Source: Cryptosporangium minutisporangium (GTDB taxonomy: Bacteria > Actinomycetota > Actinomycetes > Mycobacteriales > Cryptosporangiaceae). From it: a DNA stretch of 64,000 bases. The notes under the pieces are model-generated. The model saw only the letters and a program-made list of their open reading frames with translations. It was not told the origin of the DNA and searched no databases. The stretch spans positions 42,221 through 106,220 of the forward strand of contig NZ_BAAAYN010000070.1 in assembly GCF_039536245.1 (NCBI RefSeq), given 5' to 3'. Shown here piece by piece: positions 17,271 to 27,828 of the stretch (its first letter is position 1; each line of letters opens with the position of its first letter). Position numbers and translations under genes: made by a program.

Positions 17271-18203
17271 GTGACCGTCATAACGACTCGATCCCTGGCG
17301 AAAGAATACGACGGTGGCGTACGGGCGCTCGACGACCTGTCCGTCACGATCGACTCCTCAGTGGTGTCCGGTACGGACTCTGCGGGTGGAGTGGTCGGCC
17401 TCGTCGGTGCGAACGGTGCCGGGAAGTCGACGTTCCTGAAGATCGTCCTCGGCCTGCTGCCGCCGTCCAGCGGCAGCATCCAGGTGCTCGGTCTGGACCC
17501 CACCGTCGACGGTGACCTGGTGCGCGCCCGGGTGGGCTACATGCCCGAGTACGACTGCCTGCCGCCTGACCTGTCCGCGGCCGAGCTGGTGACCCACCTG
17601 GGGCGGATGAGCGGTCTACCGAAGACGATCGCGCGTGAGCGGGCGTCCGAGACGCTGCGCCACGTCGGCCTCTACGAGGAGCGCTACCGGCAGATCGGCG
17701 GCTACTCGACCGGCATGAAACAGCGGGTCAAGCTGGCCCAAGCGCTGGTACACGATCCCGACCTGCTGCTGCTCGACGAGCCGACGAACGGGCTCGACCC
17801 GGCGGGCCGGGACGCGATGCTCGACCTGGTTCGCCGGATCGGTACCGAGTTCGGCATCACGGTCGTCATCTGCTCGCACCTGCTCGGCGAGATCGAGCGG
17901 ATCTGCGACTACCTGGTCGCGCTCGACGGTGGCCGGCTGCTGCGCGCCGACCGGGTCGACGCGATGACCGCTGGTCAGGACGAACTGGCGATCGAGGTCG
18001 ACACCGGGGCCGCAGGGCTCGTCGAGCTGCTGATGTCCCGCGGTGTCGACGCCCGTCTGGACGGCCGGACCGTGCTCGTACCGCTGGTCGACCCCGGCAC
18101 GTACGACCAGATCCTGGACGCGATCGCCGATCTCCATCTGGCCCTGCACCGGCTGGACCAGCGGCGTCACCGCGTCGCCGAGCTGTTCGCGAGTGCGTCA
18201 TGA
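17271..18203 (+). CDS. ABC transporter ATP-binding protein 1
   Basis: 310-residue ATPase of the drug/lipid exporter type, energising transport by a membrane permease. Walker A is GANGAGKST (near residue 45), the signature is YSTGMKQRVKLAQAL, and Walker B is LLLLDEPTNG followed by the switch histidine in ICSHLLGEIE. The C-terminal 80 residues form the accessory domain found in ABC-2 exporter ATPases. An unusual Ser/Thr/Gly insert lies in front of Walker A (around residues 30-40). The stop overlaps the next start as ATGA. It is the first gene of a four-gene operon ATPase-permease-ATPase-permease. Confidence 0.9.
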   Translation: MTVITTRSLAKEYDGGVRALDDLSVTIDSSVVSGTDSAGGVVGLVGANGAGKSTFLKIVLGLLPPSSGSIQVLGLDPTVDGDLVRARVGYMPEYDCLPPDLSAAELVTHLGRMSGLPKTIARERASETLRHVGLYEERYRQIGGYSTGMKQRVKLAQALVHDPDLLLLDEPTNGLDPAGRDAMLDLVRRIGTEFGITVVICSHLLGEIERICDYLVALDGGRLLRADRVDAMTAGQDELAIEVDTGAAGLVELLMSRGVDARLDGRTVLVPLVDPGTYDQILDAIADLHLALHRLDQRRHRVAELFASAS

Positions 18204-19090
18204 GCGGGGGAACCATGAGTCCGGCGTCAGGCGTCATCCACGACCTGGGATACCAGCGGTACACCGGGCCGCGGCTCGGCCGGGGGTACGCGTTCCGCAC
18301 CCTGTACGGCCACTCGCTCCGCACCGCGTTCGGCCTGGGACGCGGCGTGAAAGCGAAGATCTTCAGCTGGTCGATCATCGGCCTGATCGCCATCGTCGGG
18401 ATCGTGTGCACCGCGATCGAGGCGCAGACCGGCGAAGCGGTGATGACCGGTCCCCAGTTCGTCGACAACATGGCGACGCTGACGATTCTGCTGGTGGCGG
18501 CGATCGCGCCCGAGCTGACGTCGCGGGACCAGCAGACCCGCGTCCTGGGGCTGTACCTGGCCCGGCCGGTGCGGCGAACGGACTACGCGCTGGCCCGGAT
18601 GACCGGCACGATCACCGCGCTCTGGCTGGTCCTGGCCGGGCCGCTGGCGCTGATGTTCGCGGGTGCGGCGCTCTCCAACGACAAGGGCGCCAGCGGCATC
18701 GGAGACGCGGGCGTGGACCTGGCCGAGGGCCTCGCCCACGCGGCCACGCAAGCCCTCGTGCTCGGCACGATCAGCCTGCTGGTCGCCTCACTGATCCGGC
18801 GCCGTGCGATCGCCGCCGCGGCCGTGGTCGCGGTGTTCCTGGTGGGCCTACCGGCCGTCGGGGTGGCCGACGAGCTGAGCGGCAGCCAGGGCACGAACGA
18901 GCTGGTCTCGATGGTCAGCCCGCCGACCGCGCTGAGCTACCTGGGCACGTGGCTCTACGCCGACGGCGAGTGGGAGTTCAGCACCGGGGACCACGTCGTC
19001 CACGGTCCGTGGCTCCTGGTGTACACCCTCGTCCTGATCGCCGTCTGCGCCGCGCTCCTGGTGGCGCGCTACCGGAAGGTCCCGGCATGA
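18200..19090 (+). CDS. ABC-2 type permease 1
   Basis: 296-residue membrane protein. After a 40-residue N-terminus with the pattern LGYQRYTGPRLGR, about six hydrophobic helices are visible: IFSWSIIGLIAIVGIVCTA, TLTILLVAAIAP, ALWLVLAGPLALMFAGAAL, LVLGTISLLVASLI, AIAAAAVVAVFLVGLP and the final LLVYTLVLIAVCAALLVA. Pairs with the ATPase just upstream. The next gene starts inside its stop codon (ATGA), so expression is coupled. Substrate unknown. Confidence 0.82.
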   Translation: MSGGTMSPASGVIHDLGYQRYTGPRLGRGYAFRTLYGHSLRTAFGLGRGVKAKIFSWSIIGLIAIVGIVCTAIEAQTGEAVMTGPQFVDNMATLTILLVAAIAPELTSRDQQTRVLGLYLARPVRRTDYALARMTGTITALWLVLAGPLALMFAGAALSNDKGASGIGDAGVDLAEGLAHAATQALVLGTISLLVASLIRRRAIAAAAVVAVFLVGLPAVGVADELSGSQGTNELVSMVSPPTALSYLGTWLYADGEWEFSTGDHVVHGPWLLVYTLVLIAVCAALLVARYRKVPA

Positions 19091-20043
19091 CCGCCCCCAC
19101 CGTTCCCGACACCCGCCCGGAGACCGCGGCGAGGACCGCCATCGAGGTGCGCGGGGTGTCGCGCTGGTTCGGCAACGTCGTCGCGGTCAACGACATCACG
19201 ATGTCGATCGGGAGCGGCGTCACCGGCCTGCTCGGGCCGAACGGCGCCGGGAAGACGACGCTGCTGCACCTGATGGCGGGCCTGCTCGCACCGTCGCGGG
19301 GTGAGATCCGGATCGGGGACGCCCCGGTCTGGCGCAACCCGGAGATCTACCGAGCGCTCGGCCTGGTCGTCGACCGTGAGGACACGTACGGCTTCCTCTC
19401 CGCCCGCGAGCTGGTCGAAGCGACCGCGACCCTGCACCGGCTACCGCAGCCCCGCGCCGCCGCGGACCGGGCGATCGCGATGGTGGGGCTCGGGAGCGCT
19501 GCGGACCGGCGGGTCGACACGTACTCCAAGGGCATGCGCCAACGGGCCCGGGTGGCGGCCGCGCTCGTCCACGACCCCGCGGTCCTGCTCCTCGACGAGC
19601 CGTTCAACGGGATGGACCCGCGGCAGCGGCTGGAGCTGATGGAGCTCCTGCACCAGATGGGCGAGGCGGGCCGGAGTGTGCTGTTCAGCTCGCACATCCT
19701 GGAGGAGGTCGAGCAGGTCTCGCAGTCGATCCAGGTGATGGTGGCCGGGCGGCTCGCCGCGTCCGGTGACCATCGGGCGATTCGCCGCCTGATGACCCAG
19801 CGCCCGCACGAGTTCCGGCTGGCCTCCAGCGACGACCGGCGGCTCGGCGTCGCGCTGCTGGCCCTGCCGTCCGTCTCGGGTGTGGAGCTCGAGCCGCCGG
19901 GGCTGTTGATCCGGGCCAGCGACTACGGCGCGTTCACCCTGGCGCTGCCGGCCGCGGCCCGCGACGCCGGAGTGCGCCTGTACCAGGTGCTGCCCGCCGA
20001 CGAGTCCCTGGAAAGCGTCTTCTCGTATCTCATCGCAGGCTGA
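19087..20043 (+). CDS. ABC transporter ATP-binding protein 2
   Basis: 318-residue ATPase. Walker A is GPNGAGKTT, the signature is YSKGMRQRARVAAAL, and Walker B is LLLDEPFNGMDP with the switch histidine in FSSHILEEVEQ. The C-terminal domain (about 235-318) is typical of exporter ATPases of the CcmA/NatA group. It overlaps the preceding permease by 4 bp. Two ATPases in one operon suggest a heteromeric exporter or two exporters made together. Confidence 0.9.
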   Translation: MTAPTVPDTRPETAARTAIEVRGVSRWFGNVVAVNDITMSIGSGVTGLLGPNGAGKTTLLHLMAGLLAPSRGEIRIGDAPVWRNPEIYRALGLVVDREDTYGFLSARELVEATATLHRLPQPRAAADRAIAMVGLGSAADRRVDTYSKGMRQRARVAAALVHDPAVLLLDEPFNGMDPRQRLELMELLHQMGEAGRSVLFSSHILEEVEQVSQSIQVMVAGRLAASGDHRAIRRLMTQRPHEFRLASSDDRRLGVALLALPSVSGVELEPPGLLIRASDYGAFTLALPAAARDAGVRLYQVLPADESLESVFSYLIAG

Positions 20044-20054
20044 GGGGCCATTTC

Positions 20055-20774
20055 ATGTCCGTTATCGGAGTTCTCACCCGGATCACCGTCCGGGGGCTGC
20101 TCGGCCGGCGCCGGTTCCTCCTGCTGTTCCCGCTCCCGGTGCTGCTGCTCGTCGCGGCGGTCATCGGACGGCTCTCCGGGGTGGATCCGGAGCGCTGGGC
20201 CGAGCCGGTCCTGACCCAGATCGGGTTCGGAGTGGTGCTGCCGCTCATCGCGATGATCGTCGGAACCGGCGTGCTCGGGTCCGAGTTGGAGGACGGCAGC
20301 GCGGTGACCGTGCTGACCACCCCGGTCCCCCGCCGCACCATCGTCCTGACCAAGCTCGGGGTAGCGATCGGCCTGACCACCGCGGCGTCCGCGCTGCCGC
20401 TGTTCGCCGCCGGAATCATCGTGGACTCGCTCCGGCTCGGCATCGGGCTCGCTATCGGCGGGTTCGTGGGGTCGGTGGCCTACAGCGGGCTGTTCGTCGC
20501 GCTGAGCCTGATGAGCCGCCGTCCGGTCCTGATCGCGCTGGGCTACCTGGTGATTTGGGAGAGCACGCTGGCGAACATGCTGGCCGGGGTGCGGTGGCTC
20601 AGCATCCGGCAGTACGCGGTCGCGGTGGCCGACAAGGCCGCGTCGACCGACCTGATGAGCGCGAAGCTCGGGGCCGTCTACGCGGTGGTGGCGACCGTGG
20701 TGCTGGCGGTGGTGGCGACCGTGTACGCGATCGACCGGCTCAGCGCGTACAGCGTCCGCGGCGAGACCGGCTGA
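20055..20774 (+). CDS. ABC-2 type permease 2
   Basis: 239-residue membrane protein with six predicted helices, from FLLLFPLPVLLLVAAVIGRL to the last one VVATVVLAVVATVYAI. Helix order and the first loop resemble exporter permeases of the ABC-2 superfamily. It starts 11 bases after the second ATPase gene. GAGG in that gap could serve as a ribosome-binding site. A perfect hairpin terminates the operon. Confidence 0.82.
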   Translation: MSVIGVLTRITVRGLLGRRRFLLLFPLPVLLLVAAVIGRLSGVDPERWAEPVLTQIGFGVVLPLIAMIVGTGVLGSELEDGSAVTVLTTPVPRRTIVLTKLGVAIGLTTAASALPLFAAGIIVDSLRLGIGLAIGGFVGSVAYSGLFVALSLMSRRPVLIALGYLVIWESTLANMLAGVRWLSIRQYAVAVADKAASTDLMSAKLGAVYAVVATVVLAVVATVYAIDRLSAYSVRGETG

Positions 20775-20790
20775 GCCGTCCGGAGCGAGA

Positions 20791-20834
20791 CCGTGCACGT
20801 GTTCCGCCCCTCCGAGGGCGGAACACGTGCACGG
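20791..20834. terminator. Perfect 19-bp bidirectional hairpin
   Basis: Arms 20791-20809 and 20816-20834 are exactly complementary around CTCCGA. It lies between the ABC operon stop (20774) and the stop of the convergent gene (20836), so it serves both strands. Confidence 0.88.
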
Positions 20835-20835
20835 T

Positions 20836-21462
20836 TCAGCGTGGCTGGATCGCCAGCAGGACGCCGTCGCGGACCGACACCCGGGCGGTGGTATCGCTCA
20901 GGACGTTCGAGACGCCGCGGGTCGTGCCGGGCGCCAGCTCCTCGTCGCGGAGCGGGTACTCCAGCCCCTCGGTCCGGATACCGGCGGCCGGTCCGTGCAC
21001 CGGCAGCAGCGTGACGACGTCGCCGGGGCGTCCGCTCAGGACGGCGGTGCCCCGTACCACGGTCATCGTCGCGGACGCCCAGCGGGCCTGGATCTCCACG
21101 CCCGCGTAGAGCGGGGACGCGAGCAGGAAGGCAACCGCCAGCCAGTGGTCGAACCGTCCGCCCGCGCCGCCGAGTACGACGATGCGGTCCGGCCGGCGAA
21201 CCAGCGCGGCGTCCAGCGCCAGCTCCAGGTCGGTGGCGTCCTTCGCCGGCGGGTGCCGCTCGACCCGCCCGCCCGCCGCCTCGACCCGCTCGGCCGCGCC
21301 CGGCGATGCCGAATCGAAGTCCCCGATCGCCAGACCGACCCGCAGACCGATCGCCTGCGCTCCGTCCACGCCGGAGTCGGCGGCCACCACGAACACGTCC
21401 GGCGGCAGCCCTTCGAGCGACGACGCGGCCGGCGGCTCGCCCCCGGCCACCACGATGACCAA
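20836..21462 (-). CDS. Thiamine diphosphokinase
   Basis: Transfers pyrophosphate from ATP to thiamine to make the cofactor thiamine diphosphate. The 208-residue protein shows ADSGVDGAQAIGLRVGLAIG, the metal-binding GDFDS motif and HPPAKDATDLELAL, all typical of the family, plus GGAGGRFDHWLA. The start is uncertain: TTG 21462 gives a family-like beginning, but no Shine-Dalgarno is visible. A CTG overlapping the tpiA stop (21501) would add 13 residues. It follows tpiA closely, so it probably belongs to the glycolytic transcript. Confidence 0.87.
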   Translation of the reverse strand: MVIVVAGGEPPAASSLEGLPPDVFVVAADSGVDGAQAIGLRVGLAIGDFDSASPGAAERVEAAGGRVERHPPAKDATDLELALDAALVRRPDRIVVLGGAGGRFDHWLAVAFLLASPLYAGVEIQARWASATMTVVRGTAVLSGRPGDVVTLLPVHGPAAGIRTEGLEYPLRDEELAPGTTRGVSNVLSDTTARVSVRDGVLLAIQPR

Positions 21463-21497
21463 GGACGAACCGCCGGCCGGTTCGTCGTGAGTGCTGC

Positions 21498-22301
21498 TCA
21501 GCTCGCCGTCGCGTGCTCGGGGAAACGGCAGATCGTCGCGAACTCGTCCGCGTCGATGCTCGCGCCACCGACCAGGGCACCGTCCACGTCGGGCTGGGCC
21601 ATGATGCCGGCGACGTTCTTCGCCTTCACCGAACCGCCGTAGAGGATACGGATACCGTTCGCGATCTCCGGCGAGTACTTCTCCGCCAGCCGCGCCCGGA
21701 TCGCCGCGCAGACCTCCTGCGCGTCGTCGGGCGTCGCAACCTTGCCGGTGCCGATCGCCCAGACCGGCTCGTAGGCGATGACGATGCTCGCGACCTGCTC
21801 GGCCGGGACCTTCGCCAGCGCCGCGTCCAGCTGGGTGGTGCAGTGCGCGACGTGCCCGGCGGCCTCACGGACGTCGAGCCGCTCACCGATGCACAGGATC
21901 GGGGTGAGCCCGTGCTTGTACGCCGCCTTCACCTTGGCGTTGATCAGCGCGTCGTCCTCGTGGTGGTACTCGCGCCGCTCCGAGTGGCCGATCACCACGT
22001 AGGTGCAGCCGAGCTTGGCGAGCATCGCCCCGGAGATGTCGCCGGTGTACGCACCGGCGTCGTGCGCCGACAGATCCTGCGCCCCGTAGACGAGGTGCAG
22101 CTTGTCGCCGTCGATCAGCGTCTGGACGCTTCGCAGGTCGGTGAAGGGCGGGATCACCGCCGCCTCGACCAGCGCGAGCTGCTCCTCGGTGAGGCTGATC
22201 GCGATCTTCTGCGTCAGGGAGATCGCCTCGAGGTGGTTGAGGTTCATCTTCCAGTTGCCCGCGATCAGCGGACGCCGCTCGAAGCTGACCTTCTTCGCCA
22301 T
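21498..22301 (-). CDS. tpiA: Triosephosphate isomerase
   Basis: Interconverts dihydroxyacetone phosphate and glyceraldehyde 3-phosphate in glycolysis. The 267-residue enzyme has the substrate lysine in AGNWKMN, the electrophilic histidine in VIGHSERR, the catalytic glutamate in [12 protein letters not shown] and the phosphate-binding [14 protein letters not shown] 22301 lies four bases after the pgk stop, and GGAAAGGG serves as ribosome-binding site. Third gene of gap-pgk-tpiA. Confidence 0.97.
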   Translation of the reverse strand: MAKKVSFERRPLIAGNWKMNLNHLEAISLTQKIAISLTEEQLALVEAAVIPPFTDLRSVQTLIDGDKLHLVYGAQDLSAHDAGAYTGDISGAMLAKLGCTYVVIGHSERREYHHEDDALINAKVKAAYKHGLTPILCIGERLDVREAAGHVAHCTTQLDAALAKVPAEQVASIVIAYEPVWAIGTGKVATPDDAQEVCAAIRARLAEKYSPEIANGIRILYGGSVKAKNVAGIMAQPDVDGALVGGASIDADEFATICRFPEHATAS

Positions 22302-22304
22302 CTG

Positions 22305-23504
22305 TCAGGCCCTTTCCAGAGCAGCGACGCCGGGCAGTTCTTTGCCCTCGAGGAACTCCAGCGAGGCACCGCCGCCGGTGGAGATGTGCCCGAACCGCGC
22401 CTCGTCGATGCCCAGCTGACGCACCGCGGCAGCCGAGTCGCCACCGCCGACGATCGTCAGCCCGTCCACCGACGCGACGGCCTCGGCCACCCCGCGGGTG
22501 CCCTCGGCGAACGGCGCCAGCTCGAACACACCCATCGGGCCGTTCCAGAACACGGTCTTCGCGCCGGCGAGCTTCGAAGCGAACAGCTCTGCCGACGCCG
22601 GGCCGATGTCCAGGCCCTTCCAGCCGTCCTCCAGCTTGTCGGCCGGGACGACCTTGGTGTTCGCGTCCGCGCTGAAGTCGTCGGCGAGCACGATGTCGGT
22701 CGGCAGGACGATCTTGTCCCCGGCCTCGGAGAGCAGCCGGCGGCAGGTGTCGACCATCTCCTGCTCCAGCAGCGAGTCACCCGTGCCGTGCCCCTGCGCG
22801 GCCAGGAACGTGAAGCACATGCCGCCGCCGATGAGCAGCGTGTCGACCTTCGGCAGCAGCGCGTCGATGACGCCGAGCTTGTCGGAGACCTTGCTGCCAC
22901 CGAGCACGACGACGTACGGCCGCGCCGGGTCCCCGGTCAGCGTCCGCAGCACCTCGAGCTCTCGGCCGACCAGGCCACCGGCGTACGCGGGCAGCAGCTG
23001 GGCCAGGTCGTAGACGCTCGCGTGCTTGCGGTGGACGGCGCCGAACGCGTCGTCCACGTACGCGCCGTTCTGACCGGCGAAGTGCGACAGTTGCTCGGCG
23101 AACGCGCGTCGCTCGGCGTCGTCCTTGCTGGTCTCACCGGCGTTGAACCGCAGGTTCTCCAGCAGCACGATCCCGCCGTCGCCGAGGCCGGCGGCGGACT
23201 CCTGCGCCTGCGGGCCGACGGTGTCGGTCGCGAACGTCACCGGCGCGCCGAGCAGCTGGTCCAGCCGCTGGGCGACCGGCTCCAGCGAGTACTTCGGGTC
23301 CGGCGCGCCCTTGGGGCGGCCGAGGTGCGAGAAGACGATGACCTTCGCGCCGGCGTCGCGGAGCGCGGTGATCGTCGGGAGGACGGCGCGGATCCGGCCG
23401 TCGTCGGTGATCGTCTGCCCGTCGAGCGGGACGTTGAGGTCGGCGCGTACCAGGACGCGCCGGCCCGCAACGCCCTCGGCGAGCAGGTCGTCGAGGGTCT
23501 TCAT
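22305..23504 (-). CDS. pgk: Phosphoglycerate kinase
   Basis: Transfers a phosphate from 1,3-bisphosphoglycerate to ADP. 399 residues. The N-terminal signature is [14 protein letters not shown], the hinge and ADP side shows [28 protein letters not shown] is present, and the C-terminal [13 protein letters not shown] is complete. ATG 23504 is 14 bases after the gap stop. The stretch between glycolytic starts is too short for a separate promoter, so all three are probably on one transcript. Confidence 0.97.
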   Translation of the reverse strand: MKTLDDLLAEGVAGRRVLVRADLNVPLDGQTITDDGRIRAVLPTITALRDAGAKVIVFSHLGRPKGAPDPKYSLEPVAQRLDQLLGAPVTFATDTVGPQAQESAAGLGDGGIVLLENLRFNAGETSKDDAERRAFAEQLSHFAGQNGAYVDDAFGAVHRKHASVYDLAQLLPAYAGGLVGRELEVLRTLTGDPARPYVVVLGGSKVSDKLGVIDALLPKVDTLLIGGGMCFTFLAAQGHGTGDSLLEQEMVDTCRRLLSEAGDKIVLPTDIVLADDFSADANTKVVPADKLEDGWKGLDIGPASAELFASKLAGAKTVFWNGPMGVFELAPFAEGTRGVAEAVASVDGLTIVGGGDSAAAVRQLGIDEARFGHISTGGGASLEFLEGKELPGVAALERA

Positions 23505-23518
23505 GTGTCCGGCGGTCC

Positions 23519-24601
<1,083 letters not shown>

Positions 24602-24743
24602 CTACGGCCGTCGACCGGCGCCGATCTCGCTGTCGAGCCTATCGATGAGCCGCGGGTGACATCGTACCGGTCCCGCCGAATCGATTCAGCGGTACATTCG
24701 TTCCGGAACCGCCCACGACGTCCCCGCCGCAGGTGACGGTGCG

Positions 24744-27275
24744 TCAGTCGCCCCGGGCCAGGCTCCACAGCTTGATCGTCTTGTCCTTGTCCGCGCTCGC
24801 GCTCGCGAGGTACTTCCCGTCCGCGCTGAACGCCAGGTCGGTGACCTCGTCCTTGTGGCCGGTGAGCGGCTTGCCGATCGCGCGTCGGCCCTGGACGTCC
24901 CAGAGCCGGATGGCGTCCGCTCCTGCGCTCGCCAGGTACTTCCCGTCCGGACTGAACGCCAGCTCGTCAATGTCCTCGGAGTGGCCGGTGAGGTCAGCGC
25001 CGAGCGCGCGGCCGCGCTCGACGTCGAACAAAACGACCGTGTTGTTCACGTTGTCGCCGACCGCCAGGAGCTTGCCGTTCGAGCTGAATTCCATCCTGTC
25101 GAACGAGAAGGAATCCGGGTTCTCGGGCTCGAGCACCCCGGTGATCGGCTTGCTGGTCTCGACGTCGTAGACCCGGAGGCCGTCGTTGATCGCGGCGACC
25201 CTGCTGCCGTCCGGGCTCAGCGCGTAGTACGACAGGGTCGAGGTCGTACCGGACACCCGATCGGCGCGGTACTCGAGCTTTCCGTCGCCGGACGCCGCCC
25301 ACCTGCGCACGGTGGTCGTCTCGTCGAGCGCGAACACCTTCTTTCCGTCGGTGCTGAAGGTGATGGCCCTGGTGTAGGTGTCCTCGTTGTCGAGGTCCTC
25401 GGTCTCGGCGCGGCGATTCTCGACGTCCCAGACCCGGGCCTCGTGGTTGCTGAGCGATGCGACGCGGGTGCCCTCCGTCGGCTCGAACACCACCCGGTCG
25501 ACACCATAGGTGAAGCTCCTCAGCGGCTGGCCGCTCTCCTCGCGCTTCTCGACGTCCCAGAACCGGATCGTCTTGTCAGCGCTCGCGCTGGCCAACAGCG
25601 TGCTGTCGGGATGGAATGCAATCGCGCTGACCTCGTCCTGGTGCCCGGTGAGGGTCGCGGCGAGCGTGGCGCCGGTGAGCGGCTTGTCGGTCAGAGGCGT
25701 CGACCACGGCTTGAGGATGACGAGCGTCAGGACGAGGGCGACGACGACCGCCGCGACTCCGCCGAGCAGGAGAGCCAGTCTCCGTCGCGGGACGCCGGTC
25801 GGGCGCGGCGCCGGCGCGACCGGACCGGCGTGCGGTGTCCCGGGGCCCATCGGCGGGCCGGGATAGAACGGCGGGCCGGGGCTGATCGGAGAGCCGGGCG
25901 CCATCGGAGAGCCTGGGCCCACCGGGGTGCCGGGGCCACCGGAGACCGGGAAGCCCGGCCCACCCGAGACCGGAGCGCCCGGACCGCCGGACACGGGAAC
26001 GCTGGGCACGGGAGCGCCGGAGACGGGTGGTGACTCCGGCCGGGACGGCGTGAACGACTGGGTCGGGGGCGCTTGCGGACTGCTGGGTAGCGTCGCCGTC
26101 GCCGCCGGCGGAAGCACCTGGGTCGGCGGGCCCGCCGGGGATCCGGGTGCGGACGGGCCGGGCGACAGCACCTCGGTCGGCAGCTCGACCACCGTGGGCG
26201 CCGCCGCCGTCACCGCGCGCAGGCTGCCCTCCGCGACGACCAGCTCGGGATAGTCCAGCGCGGTCGGTGCGATGCGGAGCGTCCGGTGCAGCAGCGTGGC
26301 GGCGAGCGGGATCCGCGACGACCCACCGACCAGGAAAACGCCGCCCACCTGCTCCGGCGCGATCCCGGCGGTACGCAGGACGCTCAACGTCAGCGCGGAC
26401 GTGCGGTCCAGCAGCGGCGTCGCGAGTTTCTCGAACTCCTCGCGGGTGAGGCGCACACCGGTGTTCACCAGCGGCACGTGCAGGTCGGTGGCGGGATGCC
26501 GGGACAGCTGCTCCTTCGCCGCCTTCGCGCCCCGCCAGAGCGCGTGCCGCGCCTGTTGGTCTGCGGGCGTCTGCGGCCAGTCCAGCTGCGCCCACGCGTC
26601 GCTCGCGCCGCTGGTCAGCCCGCGCGCGTGCGCGACGACCGCCGCGTCCAGGTCGAGCCCGCCGACGTCGGACAGACCGGCCGAGGCGACGACCTCGAAT
26701 CCCGCTCCGACCGGTCGCACCACGCTGACGTCGAACGTGCCCGCGCCCAAGTCGTAGACGACGAGGCAGCGCCCACCCGCTAATTGGTGCCCCAGCACCT
26801 GCACGAAGTACGCGGCAGCGGCCACCGGCTCCGGGACCAGTTCGACCCGACCCAACCCGGCGCGCTCGGCCGCGGCCGTCAGCACCCCGAGCCGGGCCTG
26901 GCCCCAGGCCGCCGGGTGGGTGAGGACGATCTTCGCGGGCGGTCCACCGGTCACCCGGTACGCCTCCTCGGCGACGCGCCGGAGCACGACGCCGATCACA
27001 TCGACGACGCCGATCTCGCGTTCGCCCAGCCAGACCGTGCCGTCGTCGATCCGGCGTTTCGGGTTCGGCTCCAGACCCGAGGCGTAGCCGAGGCCGGCGC
27101 GCTCGGCGTCCGCACCGGTCAGCGGTGTGCCGTCCGGTCCGAGGAACACCGCGGACGACAGCAGGGGCGACGAGTCGAACAGCAGCGGACGAACCCGGCC
27201 GTCCGCACTGAGCAGAACCGCCACGGTGCTGGAGGTTCCGAAGTCAACGCCGAGTCGGTAGGAGTCCACGGCCAC
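24744..27275 (-). CDS. Hsp70/actin-fold ATPase fused to a membrane helix and a WD40 propeller
   Basis: 843-residue mosaic. Residues 1-360 are an Hsp70-like ATPase: phosphate-1 motif LGVDFGTSSTVAVL, phosphate-2 motif VVYDLGAGTFDVSVV and adenosine motif GGVFLVGGSSRIPLA. No DnaK substrate-binding domain follows. Instead there is a 130-residue Pro/Gly linker with repeated PVSGGPG, a transmembrane helix (about 499-524) and seven WD40-like blades (about 540-843). Blades 1, 6 and 7 are the clearest, each with LTGH and ending in WDV or WSL. The topology puts the ATPase inside and the propeller outside. Start is GTG 27275 or 27269. It is monocistronic, between gap and the flavin reductases. The role is unknown; sensing or envelope assembly is inference. 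Confidence 0.85.
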   Translation of the reverse strand: MAVDSYRLGVDFGTSSTVAVLLSADGRVRPLLFDSSPLLSSAVFLGPDGTPLTGADAERAGLGYASGLEPNPKRRIDDGTVWLGEREIGVVDVIGVVLRRVAEEAYRVTGGPPAKIVLTHPAAWGQARLGVLTAAAERAGLGRVELVPEPVAAAAYFVQVLGHQLAGGRCLVVYDLGAGTFDVSVVRPVGAGFEVVASAGLSDVGGLDLDAAVVAHARGLTSGASDAWAQLDWPQTPADQQARHALWRGAKAAKEQLSRHPATDLHVPLVNTGVRLTREEFEKLATPLLDRTSALTLSVLRTAGIAPEQVGGVFLVGGSSRIPLAATLLHRTLRIAPTALDYPELVVAEGSLRAVTAAAPTVVELPTEVLSPGPSAPGSPAGPPTQVLPPAATATLPSSPQAPPTQSFTPSRPESPPVSGAPVPSVPVSGGPGAPVSGGPGFPVSGGPGTPVGPGSPMAPGSPISPGPPFYPGPPMGPGTPHAGPVAPAPRPTGVPRRRLALLLGGVAAVVVALVLTLVILKPWSTPLTDKPLTGATLAATLTGHQDEVSAIAFHPDSTLLASASADKTIRFWDVEKREESGQPLRSFTYGVDRVVFEPTEGTRVASLSNHEARVWDVENRRAETEDLDNEDTYTRAITFSTDGKKVFALDETTTVRRWAASGDGKLEYRADRVSGTTSTLSYYALSPDGSRVAAINDGLRVYDVETSKPITGVLEPENPDSFSFDRMEFSSNGKLLAVGDNVNNTVVLFDVERGRALGADLTGHSEDIDELAFSPDGKYLASAGADAIRLWDVQGRRAIGKPLTGHKDEVTDLAFSADGKYLASASADKDKTIKLWSLARGD

Positions 27276-27326
27276 TCCGCCACCCTAGTGTCGGGTGTCA
27301 GAGGTTCGTCACCGGCACAGCCGGGC

Positions 27327-27821
27327 TCAGGCCGAGAGCCGGCGGAAGCCGCTGGAGTGGAACACCAGCGGCGCCACGGCGGGCCGCACCTCGAACGCTT
27401 CGATCCGCAGCAGCACGATGTCGTGGTCGCCGGCCGGGACCTCCCGCTCCACCGCGCACTCCAGCCACGCGCTCGCTCCCTCGATCAGCACCGCTCCGCC
27501 CCCGGTGGTGCCGATCGTCAGCCCTTCGAACCGGTCACCGGTCTTCGCGGCCAGCCGCCGGGCGGCGAGGTCGTGGGACTCCCCCAGCACGCTCACCCCG
27601 ACGAACGGCCGGTCGCGCAGCCGCGGCCAGGTCGTCGACGTGTTCTGGACGCAGACCGCGACCAGCGCCGGCTCCAGCGACACCGCGACGAAGCTGCTCG
27701 CCGCCATGCCGACCGGGACGTCGTCCACGACCGCGCACAACCCCACGACGCCGCTCGGGAAAGCCCCGTAGACGTCGCGCAGATCTCGGGGCGCCGCCCC
27801 AGCGACCGCTTTCATTTCCAC
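27327..27821 (-). CDS. Flavin reductase domain protein
   Basis: 164-residue protein of the FMN-binding split-barrel flavin reductase family, supplying reduced flavin to partner monooxygenases. The opening FPSGVVGLCAVVDDVPVGMAASSF with Ser-Phe, then NTSTTWPRLRDRPFVGVSVL and the GDRFEGL segment, are characteristic. GTG 27821 or ATG 27815 can start it; GAGGA upstream fits either. Seven bases separate it from the FMN reductase gene before it, so the two are an operon. No monooxygenase is seen in this window. Confidence 0.82.
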   Translation of the reverse strand: MEMKAVAGAAPRDLRDVYGAFPSGVVGLCAVVDDVPVGMAASSFVAVSLEPALVAVCVQNTSTTWPRLRDRPFVGVSVLGESHDLAARRLAAKTGDRFEGLTIGTTGGGAVLIEGASAWLECAVEREVPAGDHDIVLLRIEAFEVRPAVAPLVFHSSGFRRLSA

Positions 27822-27828
27822 ACCGTCC

